64,000 bases of DNA, from NCBI GenBank assembly GCA_963925035.1, contig CAWUSK010000039.1, forward strand, positions 1 to 64,000, read 5' to 3'. A program made the translations under genes and the position numbers. Each line of letters opens with the position of its first letter. The first letter of the stretch is position 1. This stretch comes from UBA4466 sp963925035. Lineage in GTDB: Bacteria; Bacteroidota; Bacteroidia; Flavobacteriales_D; Crocinitomicaceae. The notes below the pieces were generated by a model, which saw only the letters and a list, made by a program, of their open reading frames with translations, made no database searches and had not been told where the DNA came from. Positions 18,875 through 26,858 of this stretch are shown in pieces.

Positions 18875-18908
18875 ACAAAAAATCCTGCTAACGGTTGCTA
18901 GCAGGATT
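18875..18908 (-). terminator. Terminator of the nqr operon
   Basis: AATCCTGCTA (18881-18890) and TAGCAGGATT (18899-18908) form a perfect 10-base stem with an 8-base loop. On the minus strand it is followed by a T-rich run (TTTTGTTTAA), 20 bases after the nqrF stop codon. Confidence 0.88.
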
Positions 18909-18929
18909 CGAAATTATAATAATTTGGAA

Positions 18930-20228
18930 TTATCCTCCGAAGTCATCGAAACGAACATTTTCATCAGGAACTCCCCATTCATCGCACATTTTAATAACTG
19001 CTTGATTCATCATTGGCGGTCCACAGAAGTAAAACTCAATATCTTCTGGCGATTCGTGTTTCGATAAGTATTGATCAATTACTACTTGGTGAACAAACCC
19101 TATGAATCCGTCACCCTTTGGATCCTCTGTACTTTCTTTATTTACCCAATTATCTTCTGGCAGTGCATCAGATAATACCAAGTAAAAATTAAAGTTTGGA
19201 AAATCTTTTTCCAAATCTCTGAAGTAATGGATATAGAACAATTCAGCTTTTGATCTACCTCCGTACCAATAAGTCACCTTACGACCAGTTTTGAGTGTTC
19301 TAAATAGTTCATATAAATGAGAGCGCATTGGGGCCATTCCAGCACCACCACCGATGTATAACATCTCAGCCTCTGAATCATTGATGAAGAATTCACCATA
19401 AGGTCCAGAAATAATCGCTTTGTCACCAACTTTTAAATTAAAAATAAAAGACGAGGCAATTCCTGGATTTACATTCATCCAAGCATTTCGATCTCTATCC
19501 CATGGCGGAGTAGCGATACGAACATTCAACATTACTCTTCGTCCTTCAGCAGGATAAGAAGCCATTGAATATGCACGAACAACTTCCTCATCATTTTTCA
19601 TTATTAATGGCCATAAACCAAACTTATCCCAATCTGATTTAAACTTTTCAGGTTCTCCTGGGTGATCTTGAGGATGAGCAGAAATATCCATTTCTGAATA
19701 ATTTACTGTACAAACTGGGATCTTAATTTGAATATAACCTCCCGCCTTGTAATCCATGTCTTCTGGAATCTCAACGATAAATTCTTTAATGAAGGTTGCA
19801 ACATTGAAGTTAGAAACTACAGTAGCTTCCCATTCTTTAATTCCAAGAACTTCCTCTTCTACATGAATCTTCATGTTCTCCTTTACTTTCACTTGACATC
19901 CAAGACGCTTGTGAGCAGCAATTTCTTTTCTTGAGAAGTGCGGTTCCTCCGTTGGAAGAATACCTCCACCACCTTCAAGTACGTGACAAATACATTGAAC
20001 ACATGTTCCACCGCCTCCGCAAGCAGAAGGCAAGAATATCCCGTTATTCCCCAATGTACTTAAAAGAGTACCTCCACCATCAACTTCTATTACTCGTTCT
20101 CCATCATTGATGTCGATTGTAATTTTACCCGCTGGCGATAACTTTGCTTTTACGAATAATAACATTGATACTAAAATCAATACTACCATTAAAAAGACAG
20201 CTAATGTTAATCCTAAAGTCAGTCCCAT
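18930..20228 (-). CDS. nqrF: Na+-translocating NADH:quinone reductase subunit F
   Basis: 432 residues. One N-terminal membrane span (about 5-27), then a ferredoxin-like domain whose [2Fe-2S] ligands are Cys70, Cys76, Cys79 and Cys111 (ACGGGGTCVQC ... LGC), then a ferredoxin-reductase module with the FAD motif RAYSMASYP and the NADH motifs GGGAGMAPMRSH and CGPPMMNQA. NqrF is the entry point: it oxidises NADH at FAD and passes electrons through the cluster toward NqrC/B. It is the last gene of nqrABCDEF, 13 bases after nqrE, and is followed by the terminator at 18875-18908. All cofactor-binding residues appear intact. Confidence 0.97.
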   Translation of the reverse strand: MGLTLGLTLAVFLMVVLILVSMLLFVKAKLSPAGKITIDINDGERVIEVDGGGTLLSTLGNNGIFLPSACGGGGTCVQCICHVLEGGGGILPTEEPHFSRKEIAAHKRLGCQVKVKENMKIHVEEEVLGIKEWEATVVSNFNVATFIKEFIVEIPEDMDYKAGGYIQIKIPVCTVNYSEMDISAHPQDHPGEPEKFKSDWDKFGLWPLIMKNDEEVVRAYSMASYPAEGRRVMLNVRIATPPWDRDRNAWMNVNPGIASSFIFNLKVGDKAIISGPYGEFFINDSEAEMLYIGGGAGMAPMRSHLYELFRTLKTGRKVTYWYGGRSKAELFYIHYFRDLEKDFPNFNFYLVLSDALPEDNWVNKESTEDPKGDGFIGFVHQVVIDQYLSKHESPEDIEFYFCGPPMMNQAVIKMCDEWGVPDENVRFDDFGG

Positions 20229-20241
20229 TTCTAATTCTTAT

Positions 20242-20916
20242 TTATTTGTTAGCGTCAACAGTTTTTACTACTGCAGTTTTTTGAGCTGGTTTATCTTTAC
20301 CATATTTAATACCTGAGAAACTCATAAATGCTATCCCCATTAATCCTGTAATGATAAATGTAATTCCTAATCCTCTCAATGGAGCAGGAACATGTGAATA
20401 ACGAATTTTCTCCCGAATAGCAGCAATTGCCACAATTGCAATGAACCAACCAATTCCTGATCCAAAAGCAAATGCCGTTGCATCTAAAATTGTTGAATAC
20501 TGACGGTCTTGCATAAACAATGCACCACCAAGAATCGAACAGTTTACAGCAATTAATGGCAAGAAAATACCAAGTGCACCATAAAGTGCAGGAGCAAATT
20601 TCTCAACAATCATTTCTACCAATTGTACAATTGATGCTACAACAGCAATAAACATGATAAATGACAAGAAGCTTAGATCAATGTCAGCATAGCTATCATC
20701 TATCCACGTTAAAGCTCCTGCCTTAAGAAGGTAGTTCTCTAACAAGTAATTTACAGGAACAGTTACAGTTAATACAAAGATAACTGCCGCTCCTAATCCA
20801 ACAGCCGTCTTAACTGTTTTTGATACTGCCAAATAAGAACACATACCTAAGAAATAGGCAAAAATCATGTTCTCAGAAAATATGGCTTTTATGAATATGT
20901 CTAATGTACTTTCCAT
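20242..20916 (-). CDS. nqrE: Na+-translocating NADH:quinone reductase subunit E
   Basis: 224 residues, six hydrophobic spans. NqrE and NqrD are homologous, inverted-topology subunits that together bind an iron centre through conserved cysteines in the membrane; here these are in FLGMCSYLAVSK and AVNCSILGGALF. The charged, Lys-rich C-terminus (after GIKYGKDKP) is longer than in the Vibrio protein. It forms part of the Na+-conducting core. Located between nqrD (24 bases) and nqrF (13 bases). Confidence 0.97.
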   Translation of the reverse strand: MESTLDIFIKAIFSENMIFAYFLGMCSYLAVSKTVKTAVGLGAAVIFVLTVTVPVNYLLENYLLKAGALTWIDDSYADIDLSFLSFIMFIAVVASIVQLVEMIVEKFAPALYGALGIFLPLIAVNCSILGGALFMQDRQYSTILDATAFAFGSGIGWFIAIVAIAAIREKIRYSHVPAPLRGLGITFIITGLMGIAFMSFSGIKYGKDKPAQKTAVVKTVDANK

Positions 20917-20940
20917 AATTCTATATTATTTACACTAATA

Positions 20941-21642
20941 CTAGTGTTGCTCTATTAATGTTTTATTACGCGAACGCTGCACCCAGATAATGATTCCAAC
21001 AATGATCAATGCCATTGGAGGTAAAATCATCATGTTGTTGTTCATATATCCCATTGAGAAAAGTCCTGTTCCTAAAGGCGAATCAGCCGTTGGGATTGGA
21101 CTTCCAAAAATTGGAAAACCGTACAAAGATCCCGATCCAAATAATTCTCTAAATACCGCTACAAGAATCAACAGTCCTGCATATCCAAGTCCATTACCAA
21201 TTGCATCCATAATAGAAGGCCACGGTTTGTTTGCCATTGCAAAAGCTTCAAAACGTCCCATAATGATACAGTTGGTAATAATCAATCCAACGAATACGGA
21301 TAGTTTTTCAGAAACATCAGGTAAATAAGCTTTAAGCAACTCGTTTACAATAATTACCAATGCAGCAACAACAACTAATTGAACAATAATTCTAATTCTT
21401 GAAGGAATTAAATTTCGCATCATTGAAATAATCATGTTACCCAGGATCAATACAAAAAGTACTGCTCCTCCCATCACAACACCTTGTTCTACTTGAACAG
21501 TAATTGCAAGTGCTGAACAAATACCAAGCACTTGAATTGTTACTGGATTGTTATCCGTTAAAGGATCAGTAACAAGCTTTTTGTTTTTCTTTGAAAACAA
21601 CGGCTCTTTTGGAGCTCTTGTTTTGATTGCTGCATCACTCAT
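20941..21642 (-). CDS. nqrD: Na+-translocating NADH:quinone reductase subunit D
   Basis: 233 residues with six predicted membrane spans and a ~30-residue polar N-terminal extension (MSDAAIKTRAPKEPLFSKKN) typical of Bacteroidota NqrD. Conserved cysteine-containing helices are LGICSALAITVQ and LIITNCIIMGRFEAFA, matching the iron-binding pair shared with NqrE. GNGLGYAGLLILVAVFRELFG is another strongly conserved NqrD block. Three bases separate its ATG from the nqrC stop, consistent with tight coupling. Confidence 0.97.
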   Translation of the reverse strand: MSDAAIKTRAPKEPLFSKKNKKLVTDPLTDNNPVTIQVLGICSALAITVQVEQGVVMGGAVLFVLILGNMIISMMRNLIPSRIRIIVQLVVVAALVIIVNELLKAYLPDVSEKLSVFVGLIITNCIIMGRFEAFAMANKPWPSIMDAIGNGLGYAGLLILVAVFRELFGSGSLYGFPIFGSPIPTADSPLGTGLFSMGYMNNNMMILPPMALIIVGIIIWVQRSRNKTLIEQH

Positions 21643-21645
21643 ATC

Positions 21646-22383
21646 TTATTTTTTATTCAAGTTTTTGAAATATACACTATACACCTTTAAGCAACGGTTA
21701 GCCATTTCCTCTACTCCTTTGGATGTAATTGTACCACCTGTAATACCATCTACTTTAGACTCTTTAGCTGAACCCGAACCATCTTTTACAATTTCAAACT
21801 TTGCGAAATCACCATTTTCGTCAGAGATTTTCTCTCCTATCCATCTGTTAATGAAGAATGGTTGAGTGATTTCAGCTCCTAAACCTGGTGTTTCTCCTTT
21901 GTGACCAAATGAAGCACCTTTAATTGTTTTCATGTCCTCCTCTAGGCAAATATACCCCCAAATTGGTCCCCAAAGTCCTTTACCAACAACCGGAATGACA
22001 TACGCTTTCTTTCCATCTAATTCGGCAACGAATAATGGGAAGTTGCGATCTGCATCCTTCAATGTTTTATCCTTATACTCTTTTTGAATGTCAACATCGA
22101 AAGCTTTTACACCTTCCTTTACATCTCCATTCATATCAAGCACTAATGCATTATCAAGGTTTACATATTTCTTAAATTCCTCTTGTGCATTTTTTCTAGT
22201 AATACCCATTTCTTTGGTATCCATCATTGCTGACAGAATATCCAATTGCTTCTTTACGATGTTATTCTTCTCTTGTTGAGGCTTTAATCCAATTGCAAGA
22301 ACGGATAATATAGTTCCTACAACTACAACCAAAACAATTGCAAAACCGAAAGTATAACTGTTACTGTCTCTGTTGATTGCCAT
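21646..22383 (-). CDS. nqrC: Na+-translocating NADH:quinone reductase subunit C
   Basis: 245 residues: a single N-terminal span (about 12-32), a periplasmic domain and the flavinylation motif DGITGGTITSKGV (213-225), where Thr218 corresponds to the Thr that receives covalent FMN from the flavin transferase ApbE. The block HKGETPGLGAEI (161-172) is also conserved. NqrC relays electrons from NqrF to NqrB. apbE itself is not in this window. Two bases separate the gene from nqrB. Confidence 0.97.
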   Translation of the reverse strand: MAINRDSNSYTFGFAIVLVVVVGTILSVLAIGLKPQQEKNNIVKKQLDILSAMMDTKEMGITRKNAQEEFKKYVNLDNALVLDMNGDVKEGVKAFDVDIQKEYKDKTLKDADRNFPLFVAELDGKKAYVIPVVGKGLWGPIWGYICLEEDMKTIKGASFGHKGETPGLGAEITQPFFINRWIGEKISDENGDFAKFEIVKDGSGSAKESKVDGITGGTITSKGVEEMANRCLKVYSVYFKNLNKK

Positions 22384-22385
22384 AA

Positions 22386-23585
22386 TTATACAGTTTTAAG
22401 TCTTTTTAATCTTCGTTTAACATTACTCTGAACTACGTAATGATCAATAATTGGTGCCATAATATTCATGAATAGAATAGCCAACATTACCCCTTCTGGA
22501 TATGCAGGATTCAATACACGGATTAAGATTGCAATAATTCCTCCGAACAAACCATAAATGATTTTCCCTTTTGCTGTTTGTGAAGCTGTTACCGGGTCCG
22601 TAGCCATAAACACTGCTCCAAAAGCAAAACCACCAATAACCAAATGAAAGTGTGCTGGCAAATCAAGGAAATCATTCCCTCCTACAAGGTTTAACAACAT
22701 TCCCATAATATATCCACCTGCAAAAAATGAAGCTATGATTCTCAATGAACCAACTCCTGTACCTATCAAAATCAATGCTCCTAGCAAAATCGCAATTAAT
22801 GAAGTCTCACCAATTGAACCAGGGATCATACCTACAACAGAATCAAATAAGGAATAATGATTGGTATAAGCATCTAGATTTTCAAACACGGGTTTATCTG
22901 ACATAAACGTAGCCAAATCACCTAAAGCTGTAGAACCTGTAAAACCATCAACTGTTGATTCTTCACCTGCCATCCATACTTTGTCTCCAGACATTGAAGT
23001 CGGATAAGCAAAGAATAAGAACGCTCTTGCTGTCAAAGCAACGTTTACGATATTCATTCCAGTTCCACCAAAGATTTCTTTACCAATAATTACTGCGAAA
23101 GCAGTCGCAACACCAACCATCCACAAAGGAACGTCAGCAGGCATAATTAATGGAATAAGCATTCCAGAAACTAAGAATCCCTCGTGTAAAGAGTGACCGT
23201 TAATAATTCCGAAGATAAATTCGATTGTCAAACCAACACCATAAGAAACTATAATCAACGGTAGAACGACTTTAAGTCCCATCATAATTTTTGTCCCTTG
23301 ATCAGCCCAATAAACTAAATCTCTATCTCCAGCAGAAGCTACCATTTCCCAGTGACCTGTATTGTAAATCCCAAACAATAGACAAGGAATCATCGCGAGG
23401 ATAACAGTCATCATTGTTCGTTTCAAATCTACACCATCACGGATGTGTGCTCCTTTTTTCGTTACTTCAGCTGGAGTAAACGCCAACGTTGTAAACGATT
23501 CAAAAATTGGATGCCATTTTTCAAGTTTTGCCCCTTTAGCAAACTTAGGTTCCATTTTGTGTACTATATTTTCTAAGAATTTCAC
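22386..23585 (-). CDS. nqrB: Na+-translocating NADH:quinone reductase subunit B
   Basis: 399 residues if started at the GTG at 23585, giving MKFLENIVHKMEPKFAKGAK, which aligns with the usual NqrB start (KFL...EPxFxKGGKLE). An in-frame ATG at 23624 would lie inside nqrA and add 13 residues with no counterpart in the family, so I reject it. About ten membrane spans; the covalent FMN Thr is expected in VDGFTGSTALGDL (TGST motif). NqrB binds FMN and riboflavin and is a main Na+-translocating subunit. The block EIFGGTGMNIVNVALTARAF is highly conserved. Confidence 0.95.
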   Translation of the reverse strand: MKFLENIVHKMEPKFAKGAKLEKWHPIFESFTTLAFTPAEVTKKGAHIRDGVDLKRTMMTVILAMIPCLLFGIYNTGHWEMVASAGDRDLVYWADQGTKIMMGLKVVLPLIIVSYGVGLTIEFIFGIINGHSLHEGFLVSGMLIPLIMPADVPLWMVGVATAFAVIIGKEIFGGTGMNIVNVALTARAFLFFAYPTSMSGDKVWMAGEESTVDGFTGSTALGDLATFMSDKPVFENLDAYTNHYSLFDSVVGMIPGSIGETSLIAILLGALILIGTGVGSLRIIASFFAGGYIMGMLLNLVGGNDFLDLPAHFHLVIGGFAFGAVFMATDPVTASQTAKGKIIYGLFGGIIAILIRVLNPAYPEGVMLAILFMNIMAPIIDHYVVQSNVKRRLKRLKTV

Positions 23586-23604
23586 TGCAATTATTTTTAT
23601 TAGA

Positions 23605-24966
23605 TTACATGCATTCCTCTCCAATCAGGTCTAAACCTTTTCGAATTTTATCTTGAATGTTAATTTTTGTTGTGCAAACATACTCGCACAATGCAAAATC
23701 TTCTGGAGCTACTTCGTAAATCCCTAAGTTTTCCATTCCATCGATATCGTCTGTGATTGCCGCTTTCACTAGGTGCATAGGTAGAATATCAAAAGGAAAT
23801 ACTTTTTCCAACTCTCCTGTCATAACAAAAGCTCTTTCCTCTCCATTTGTGTTTGTATCCAATCTAAACTCCTTTTTAGTAGTTAAGAAAGTAGGAAACA
23901 AACGTGAATTTGAGAATTTATCAAATCCTGGTGACATCCAACCTTTAGTTAAAACAAACTTCAACTGATTACCTTCTGGAATAACAGTGATTTGGTTGTG
24001 ATAAAATCCTAAATGACCATCTTGAGCAACTTTATCTCCAGTTAAAACGTTTCCAGAAATCACACGAACATTGTCCGATGCAATTTGCCCTGCGAGAACT
24101 GATGATAAATTCGACCCAGAAATTACTTCTGCATAATGCGGATTTTTTATTTCAGAACCAGTGATTGCAATTGTTTTACGAGCATCATACTTTCCAGTAG
24201 AAAAATAACGCCCTATTAAAACAACATCTTGCGCATTTACTGTCCAAACAAACTCTCCTTTATTAACTGGGTCGATGTGGTGAATTTGCGTCCCCACATT
24301 TCCTGCTGGATGTTTTCCTGAAATATTATTGATTTCAACGCCTTTAGCTTCGGTAAAAGTTGAATTCGAAGGAACTTTTCCATTTAAAGTTAAATGAACT
24401 TTCCCTCTTGTCAATTTTGCCAAGGCATCAAGTCCTTTTTGAAAATCTTTATTCTTTCCGTGTAAAACGTAATCAAAATCCGGAGCAAGTGGTGAGCTAT
24501 CGAAAGCTGAAACGAAAATTGCTTTCGGCTCATTCTTAGTATTAGCGACGATGTCCAAAGGCCTTTGTTTGATACAAAGCCACAGACCAGAAGCTAAAAC
24601 TGCCTCCTTTACTGCTTCGTTTGACATTGCGGCTAAATCCAATCCATCCTTCGTTTCGTATTGAATTTCTGAATCAACAGAGATGATCACCTCCATAATT
24701 TTTCTTTTCTCTCCGCGAACGATTGCTTCGATTTTTCCACTCACAGGAGACGCACATTTTACGACTTCATTGTACTTATCACAAAAGATAATACTACCTG
24801 CTTTTACAGTTTCACCTTCCTTGACAACCATTTTAGGGGTCATACCGTGAAAATCTGTCGGCTTAATTGAGACTGTTTTAGGCATTACTAATTCAGATTT
24901 AATCTTATTAGCAGTTCCTATTAACCTGATATCTAAGCCTTTTCTAAGCTTTACTGTTTTCGACAT
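23605..24966 (-). CDS. nqrA: Na+-translocating NADH:quinone reductase subunit A
   Basis: 453 residues, close to the usual ~450. It begins with KLRKGLDIRLIGTA and contains a biotinyl-lipoyl-like N-terminal segment (MVVKEGETVKAGSIIFCDK), a Rossmann-like middle with GKHPAGNVGTQIHHIDPV, and a C-terminal helical region (CEYVCTTKINIQDKIRKGLD). NqrA is the soluble peripheral subunit and is the site associated with quinone binding in labelling studies. First gene of the operon; 211 bases separate it from apaG on the other strand. A possible TAATTTTG box is at 24994-25001. Confidence 0.96.
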   Translation of the reverse strand: MSKTVKLRKGLDIRLIGTANKIKSELVMPKTVSIKPTDFHGMTPKMVVKEGETVKAGSIIFCDKYNEVVKCASPVSGKIEAIVRGEKRKIMEVIISVDSEIQYETKDGLDLAAMSNEAVKEAVLASGLWLCIKQRPLDIVANTKNEPKAIFVSAFDSSPLAPDFDYVLHGKNKDFQKGLDALAKLTRGKVHLTLNGKVPSNSTFTEAKGVEINNISGKHPAGNVGTQIHHIDPVNKGEFVWTVNAQDVVLIGRYFSTGKYDARKTIAITGSEIKNPHYAEVISGSNLSSVLAGQIASDNVRVISGNVLTGDKVAQDGHLGFYHNQITVIPEGNQLKFVLTKGWMSPGFDKFSNSRLFPTFLTTKKEFRLDTNTNGEERAFVMTGELEKVFPFDILPMHLVKAAITDDIDGMENLGIYEVAPEDFALCEYVCTTKINIQDKIRKGLDLIGEECM

Positions 24967-24993
24967 GCATTAAAGCGTTTTATAATAACAAAG

Positions 24994-25001
24994 CAAAATT
25001 A
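24994..25001 (-). promoter_or_regulatory. Possible -7 box of the nqr operon
   Basis: Minus-strand TAATTTTG fits TAnnTTTG and ends 27 bases before the nqrA ATG. No clear TTG at the expected -33 position, so this is tentative. The rest of the 211-base nqrA/apaG spacer shows nothing else I can support. Confidence 0.35.
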
Positions 25002-25177
25002 AAAAATTCACTATCATGGGAATACTTTACATCGTTTTGTAGTGCAAATAACGGTTAATTTAGAATCATTCTAAATTAACTGAAAGGCTACAAATCTTAA
25101 AAAAGTGGTTAAATAATCATCAATAAAATTTAATAGGTAGATATTTTTTAATATATTGGTCAAACGATAAACTGTTC

Positions 25178-25564
25178 ATGAGTACATTAATTACATCAGG
25201 CATTCAAATTTCAGTTCAAACACAGTTTAGAACGGACATGTCGAATATTGTGAAATCAGAGTTCTTATTTAATTATCGCATTTACATCGAAAACACGAAT
25301 ACTTTCAGTGTTCAGTTAATGAAGAGAGATTGGTATATTTTTGATTCGCTTTATACAGCTCGCTATGTAAATGGTGAAGGCGTTGTTGGTGAGCAACCAA
25401 TTCTTAAACCAGGAGAAAGTTACACCTATACAAGTGGTTGTGACTTATGTTCAGAAATTGGAATGATGAAGGGATTTTATACATTCAAAAACTTGGTTGA
25501 TGGAGAATTGTTCGAAGTGTTTGTTCCAACCTTCAAACTGGAATACCTGGCAAAACTTAATTAG
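25178..25564 (+). CDS. apaG: ApaG family protein
   Basis: 128 residues, the standard ApaG size, forming one FN3-like beta sandwich. Conserved strand motifs: YRIYIENTNTFSVQLMKRDW, GEGVVGEQPILKPGESYTYT and SGCDLCSEIGMMKGFY. ApaG has been called a Co2+/Mg2+ efflux-related protein from E. coli phenotypes, but the biochemical role is unsettled; pyrophosphate or nucleotide binding has been proposed for the fold. It stands alone here, not with ksgA/apaH. It is convergent with the TPR gene and overlaps its stop by four bases. Confidence 0.92.
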   Translation: MSTLITSGIQISVQTQFRTDMSNIVKSEFLFNYRIYIENTNTFSVQLMKRDWYIFDSLYTARYVNGEGVVGEQPILKPGESYTYTSGCDLCSEIGMMKGFYTFKNLVDGELFEVFVPTFKLEYLAKLN

Positions 25565-26787
25565 GGCTTTCTCAATATTCCAAAAATCAATAGCACTGCT
25601 ATTCCTCCTAATAACAGCCAAATATAAGCGTAGGACTTTTCTTTTTCTTCCGGCTTTTCATCTGGTAAATCACTTAGCAAACCTGCCGCATAGTCTAAAA
25701 TTTCATCGTCCATTGTTTTTTTATCTGAAACAAACTCATTCAAGTAATCGATACGCTCCTGAATTCTATAGATTTCCTTTTTATTGCCTCTTTCCTCAAA
25801 AATCGCCATCATTTCAACTAGCGCATCTATTTCATCGACGTTAAATCCTCCACTTTCTGCTAAATCAACTGAAACGCCGTAATAGTATAAGGCATTGTCA
25901 ACATCACCATTCGCTTGATAATAACTGGCCAAATTAAAATGACTTTCAATGATATTATCCATTCGGTTCAGCCTTTGTCTTAAGCGCAGTGCCTTCTCAA
26001 AATAAATCAGCGATGAATCCATAATGTCCATATTGAAAAACAATATAGCCTTGTTAGTATATGCATTTGATACCATTCGCTTAGAAGTAGTTTTTAAACT
26101 ATAATCTATACTTTTTTGATAATACTCTTGAGATAACTCCATATTACCTCTATCCATTTCTATCATCCCCAAAGTTGCAAAAGCATTCGTCACAGATACA
26201 TACTTTTTCAATCGCACTGCCTCATCTTTAAATTGAAGAATGCTAAAGATACCAACTGAAGTGTCACCGATAGCACAATACGCCTGTCCGAGTCCCATTT
26301 TTGCTGCAAACACTAACGTTTTGTCAGGCGATCTTGCACCGACCTTAATTGACTTCAAATACGACTTAATTGCTTGCTCATAATTCCCTGAAAGATAATG
26401 CGTATTACCAATTTCCATTAAAACCTCCGACGTCTGAGTTAAATTTCCACTGATTTCAAAATATTCCTTCGCTTTATTTAGATTGAGAATTCCATCTTTA
26501 ATCTTTCCATTTTGCACATAATAAGCACCTAAAGTCATTTCGCCGACTGCACGCGGAAAAGCACTATTCTCACCAGATACATCTAAGAGCAAATTCACCG
26601 CCAAAAATTTAAGAGAATCAAAATCGTTAACTCTATATTCATAAAATAATTCTAAACCAATCTCAGCTTTTTTCGTGTTGTTTCTTTCTTTCAATAAATC
26701 ATTAAAAGAATTTTGACCAACAACATCCGCGATTGAACTAAAGCCAATGAAAACGATGATTGATATTTTATAAAATAATTTTGTCAA
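25561..26787 (-). CDS. Exported tetratricopeptide-repeat protein with C-terminal membrane anchor
   Basis: 408 residues from a TTG at 26787 (TTG-ACA-AAA, MTKLFYKISIIVFIGFSSIADVVGQ), which gives a good signal peptide. The open frame extends to an ATG at 26856, but that start would lie two bases from the divergent pruA start and leave no room for a promoter. At least six TPR units follow (e.g. ALRLRQRLNRMDNIIESHFN, LASYYQANGDVDNALYYYGV). A C-terminal hydrophobic span (IWLLLGGIAVLLIFGIL, near 388-405) is followed by RKP. The architecture resembles the sensory half of Bacteroidota TPR histidine kinases but without any kinase or HTH domain, so a scaffold role is likely. Function unknown. Confidence 0.8.
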   Translation of the reverse strand: MTKLFYKISIIVFIGFSSIADVVGQNSFNDLLKERNNTKKAEIGLELFYEYRVNDFDSLKFLAVNLLLDVSGENSAFPRAVGEMTLGAYYVQNGKIKDGILNLNKAKEYFEISGNLTQTSEVLMEIGNTHYLSGNYEQAIKSYLKSIKVGARSPDKTLVFAAKMGLGQAYCAIGDTSVGIFSILQFKDEAVRLKKYVSVTNAFATLGMIEMDRGNMELSQEYYQKSIDYSLKTTSKRMVSNAYTNKAILFFNMDIMDSSLIYFEKALRLRQRLNRMDNIIESHFNLASYYQANGDVDNALYYYGVSVDLAESGGFNVDEIDALVEMMAIFEERGNKKEIYRIQERIDYLNEFVSDKKTMDDEILDYAAGLLSDLPDEKPEEKEKSYAYIWLLLGGIAVLLIFGILRKP

Positions 26788-26808
26788 CTTCAGTTTTAAA
26801 TTAGGTAC

Positions 26809-26840
26809 TTTGCAAGGATAAACAACATTGCTTACTTTTG
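26809..26840 (+). promoter_or_regulatory. Putative Bacteroidetes promoter of pruA
   Basis: TTTG (26809-26812), 20-base spacer, TACTTTTG (26833-26840): a full match to the -33/-7 consensus. The predicted mRNA leader before the ATG at 26859 would be about 14 bases. Confidence 0.65.
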
Positions 26841-26843
26841 CAA
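26813..26843 (-). promoter_or_regulatory. Putative promoter of the TPR gene, overlapping the pruA promoter
   Basis: On the minus strand TTG (26841-26843), 20 bases, TATCCTTG (26813-26820), one mismatch from TAnnTTTG. It lies almost exactly on top of the pruA promoter in the opposite direction, and fits a TTG start at 26787 with a leader of about 20 bases. Confidence 0.4.
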
Positions 26844-26858
26844 TAAAATTACACAATT

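Noticed and set aside
23586..23624. ATG at 23624 as the nqrB start
   Set aside because: It lies inside nqrA and adds residues not found in NqrB; GTG at 23585 gives the normal N-terminus.
26788..26856. ATG at 26856 as start of the TPR protein
   Set aside because: It is two bases from the divergent pruA start, leaving no promoter room, and precedes a sequence without signal-peptide character until the TTG at 26787.
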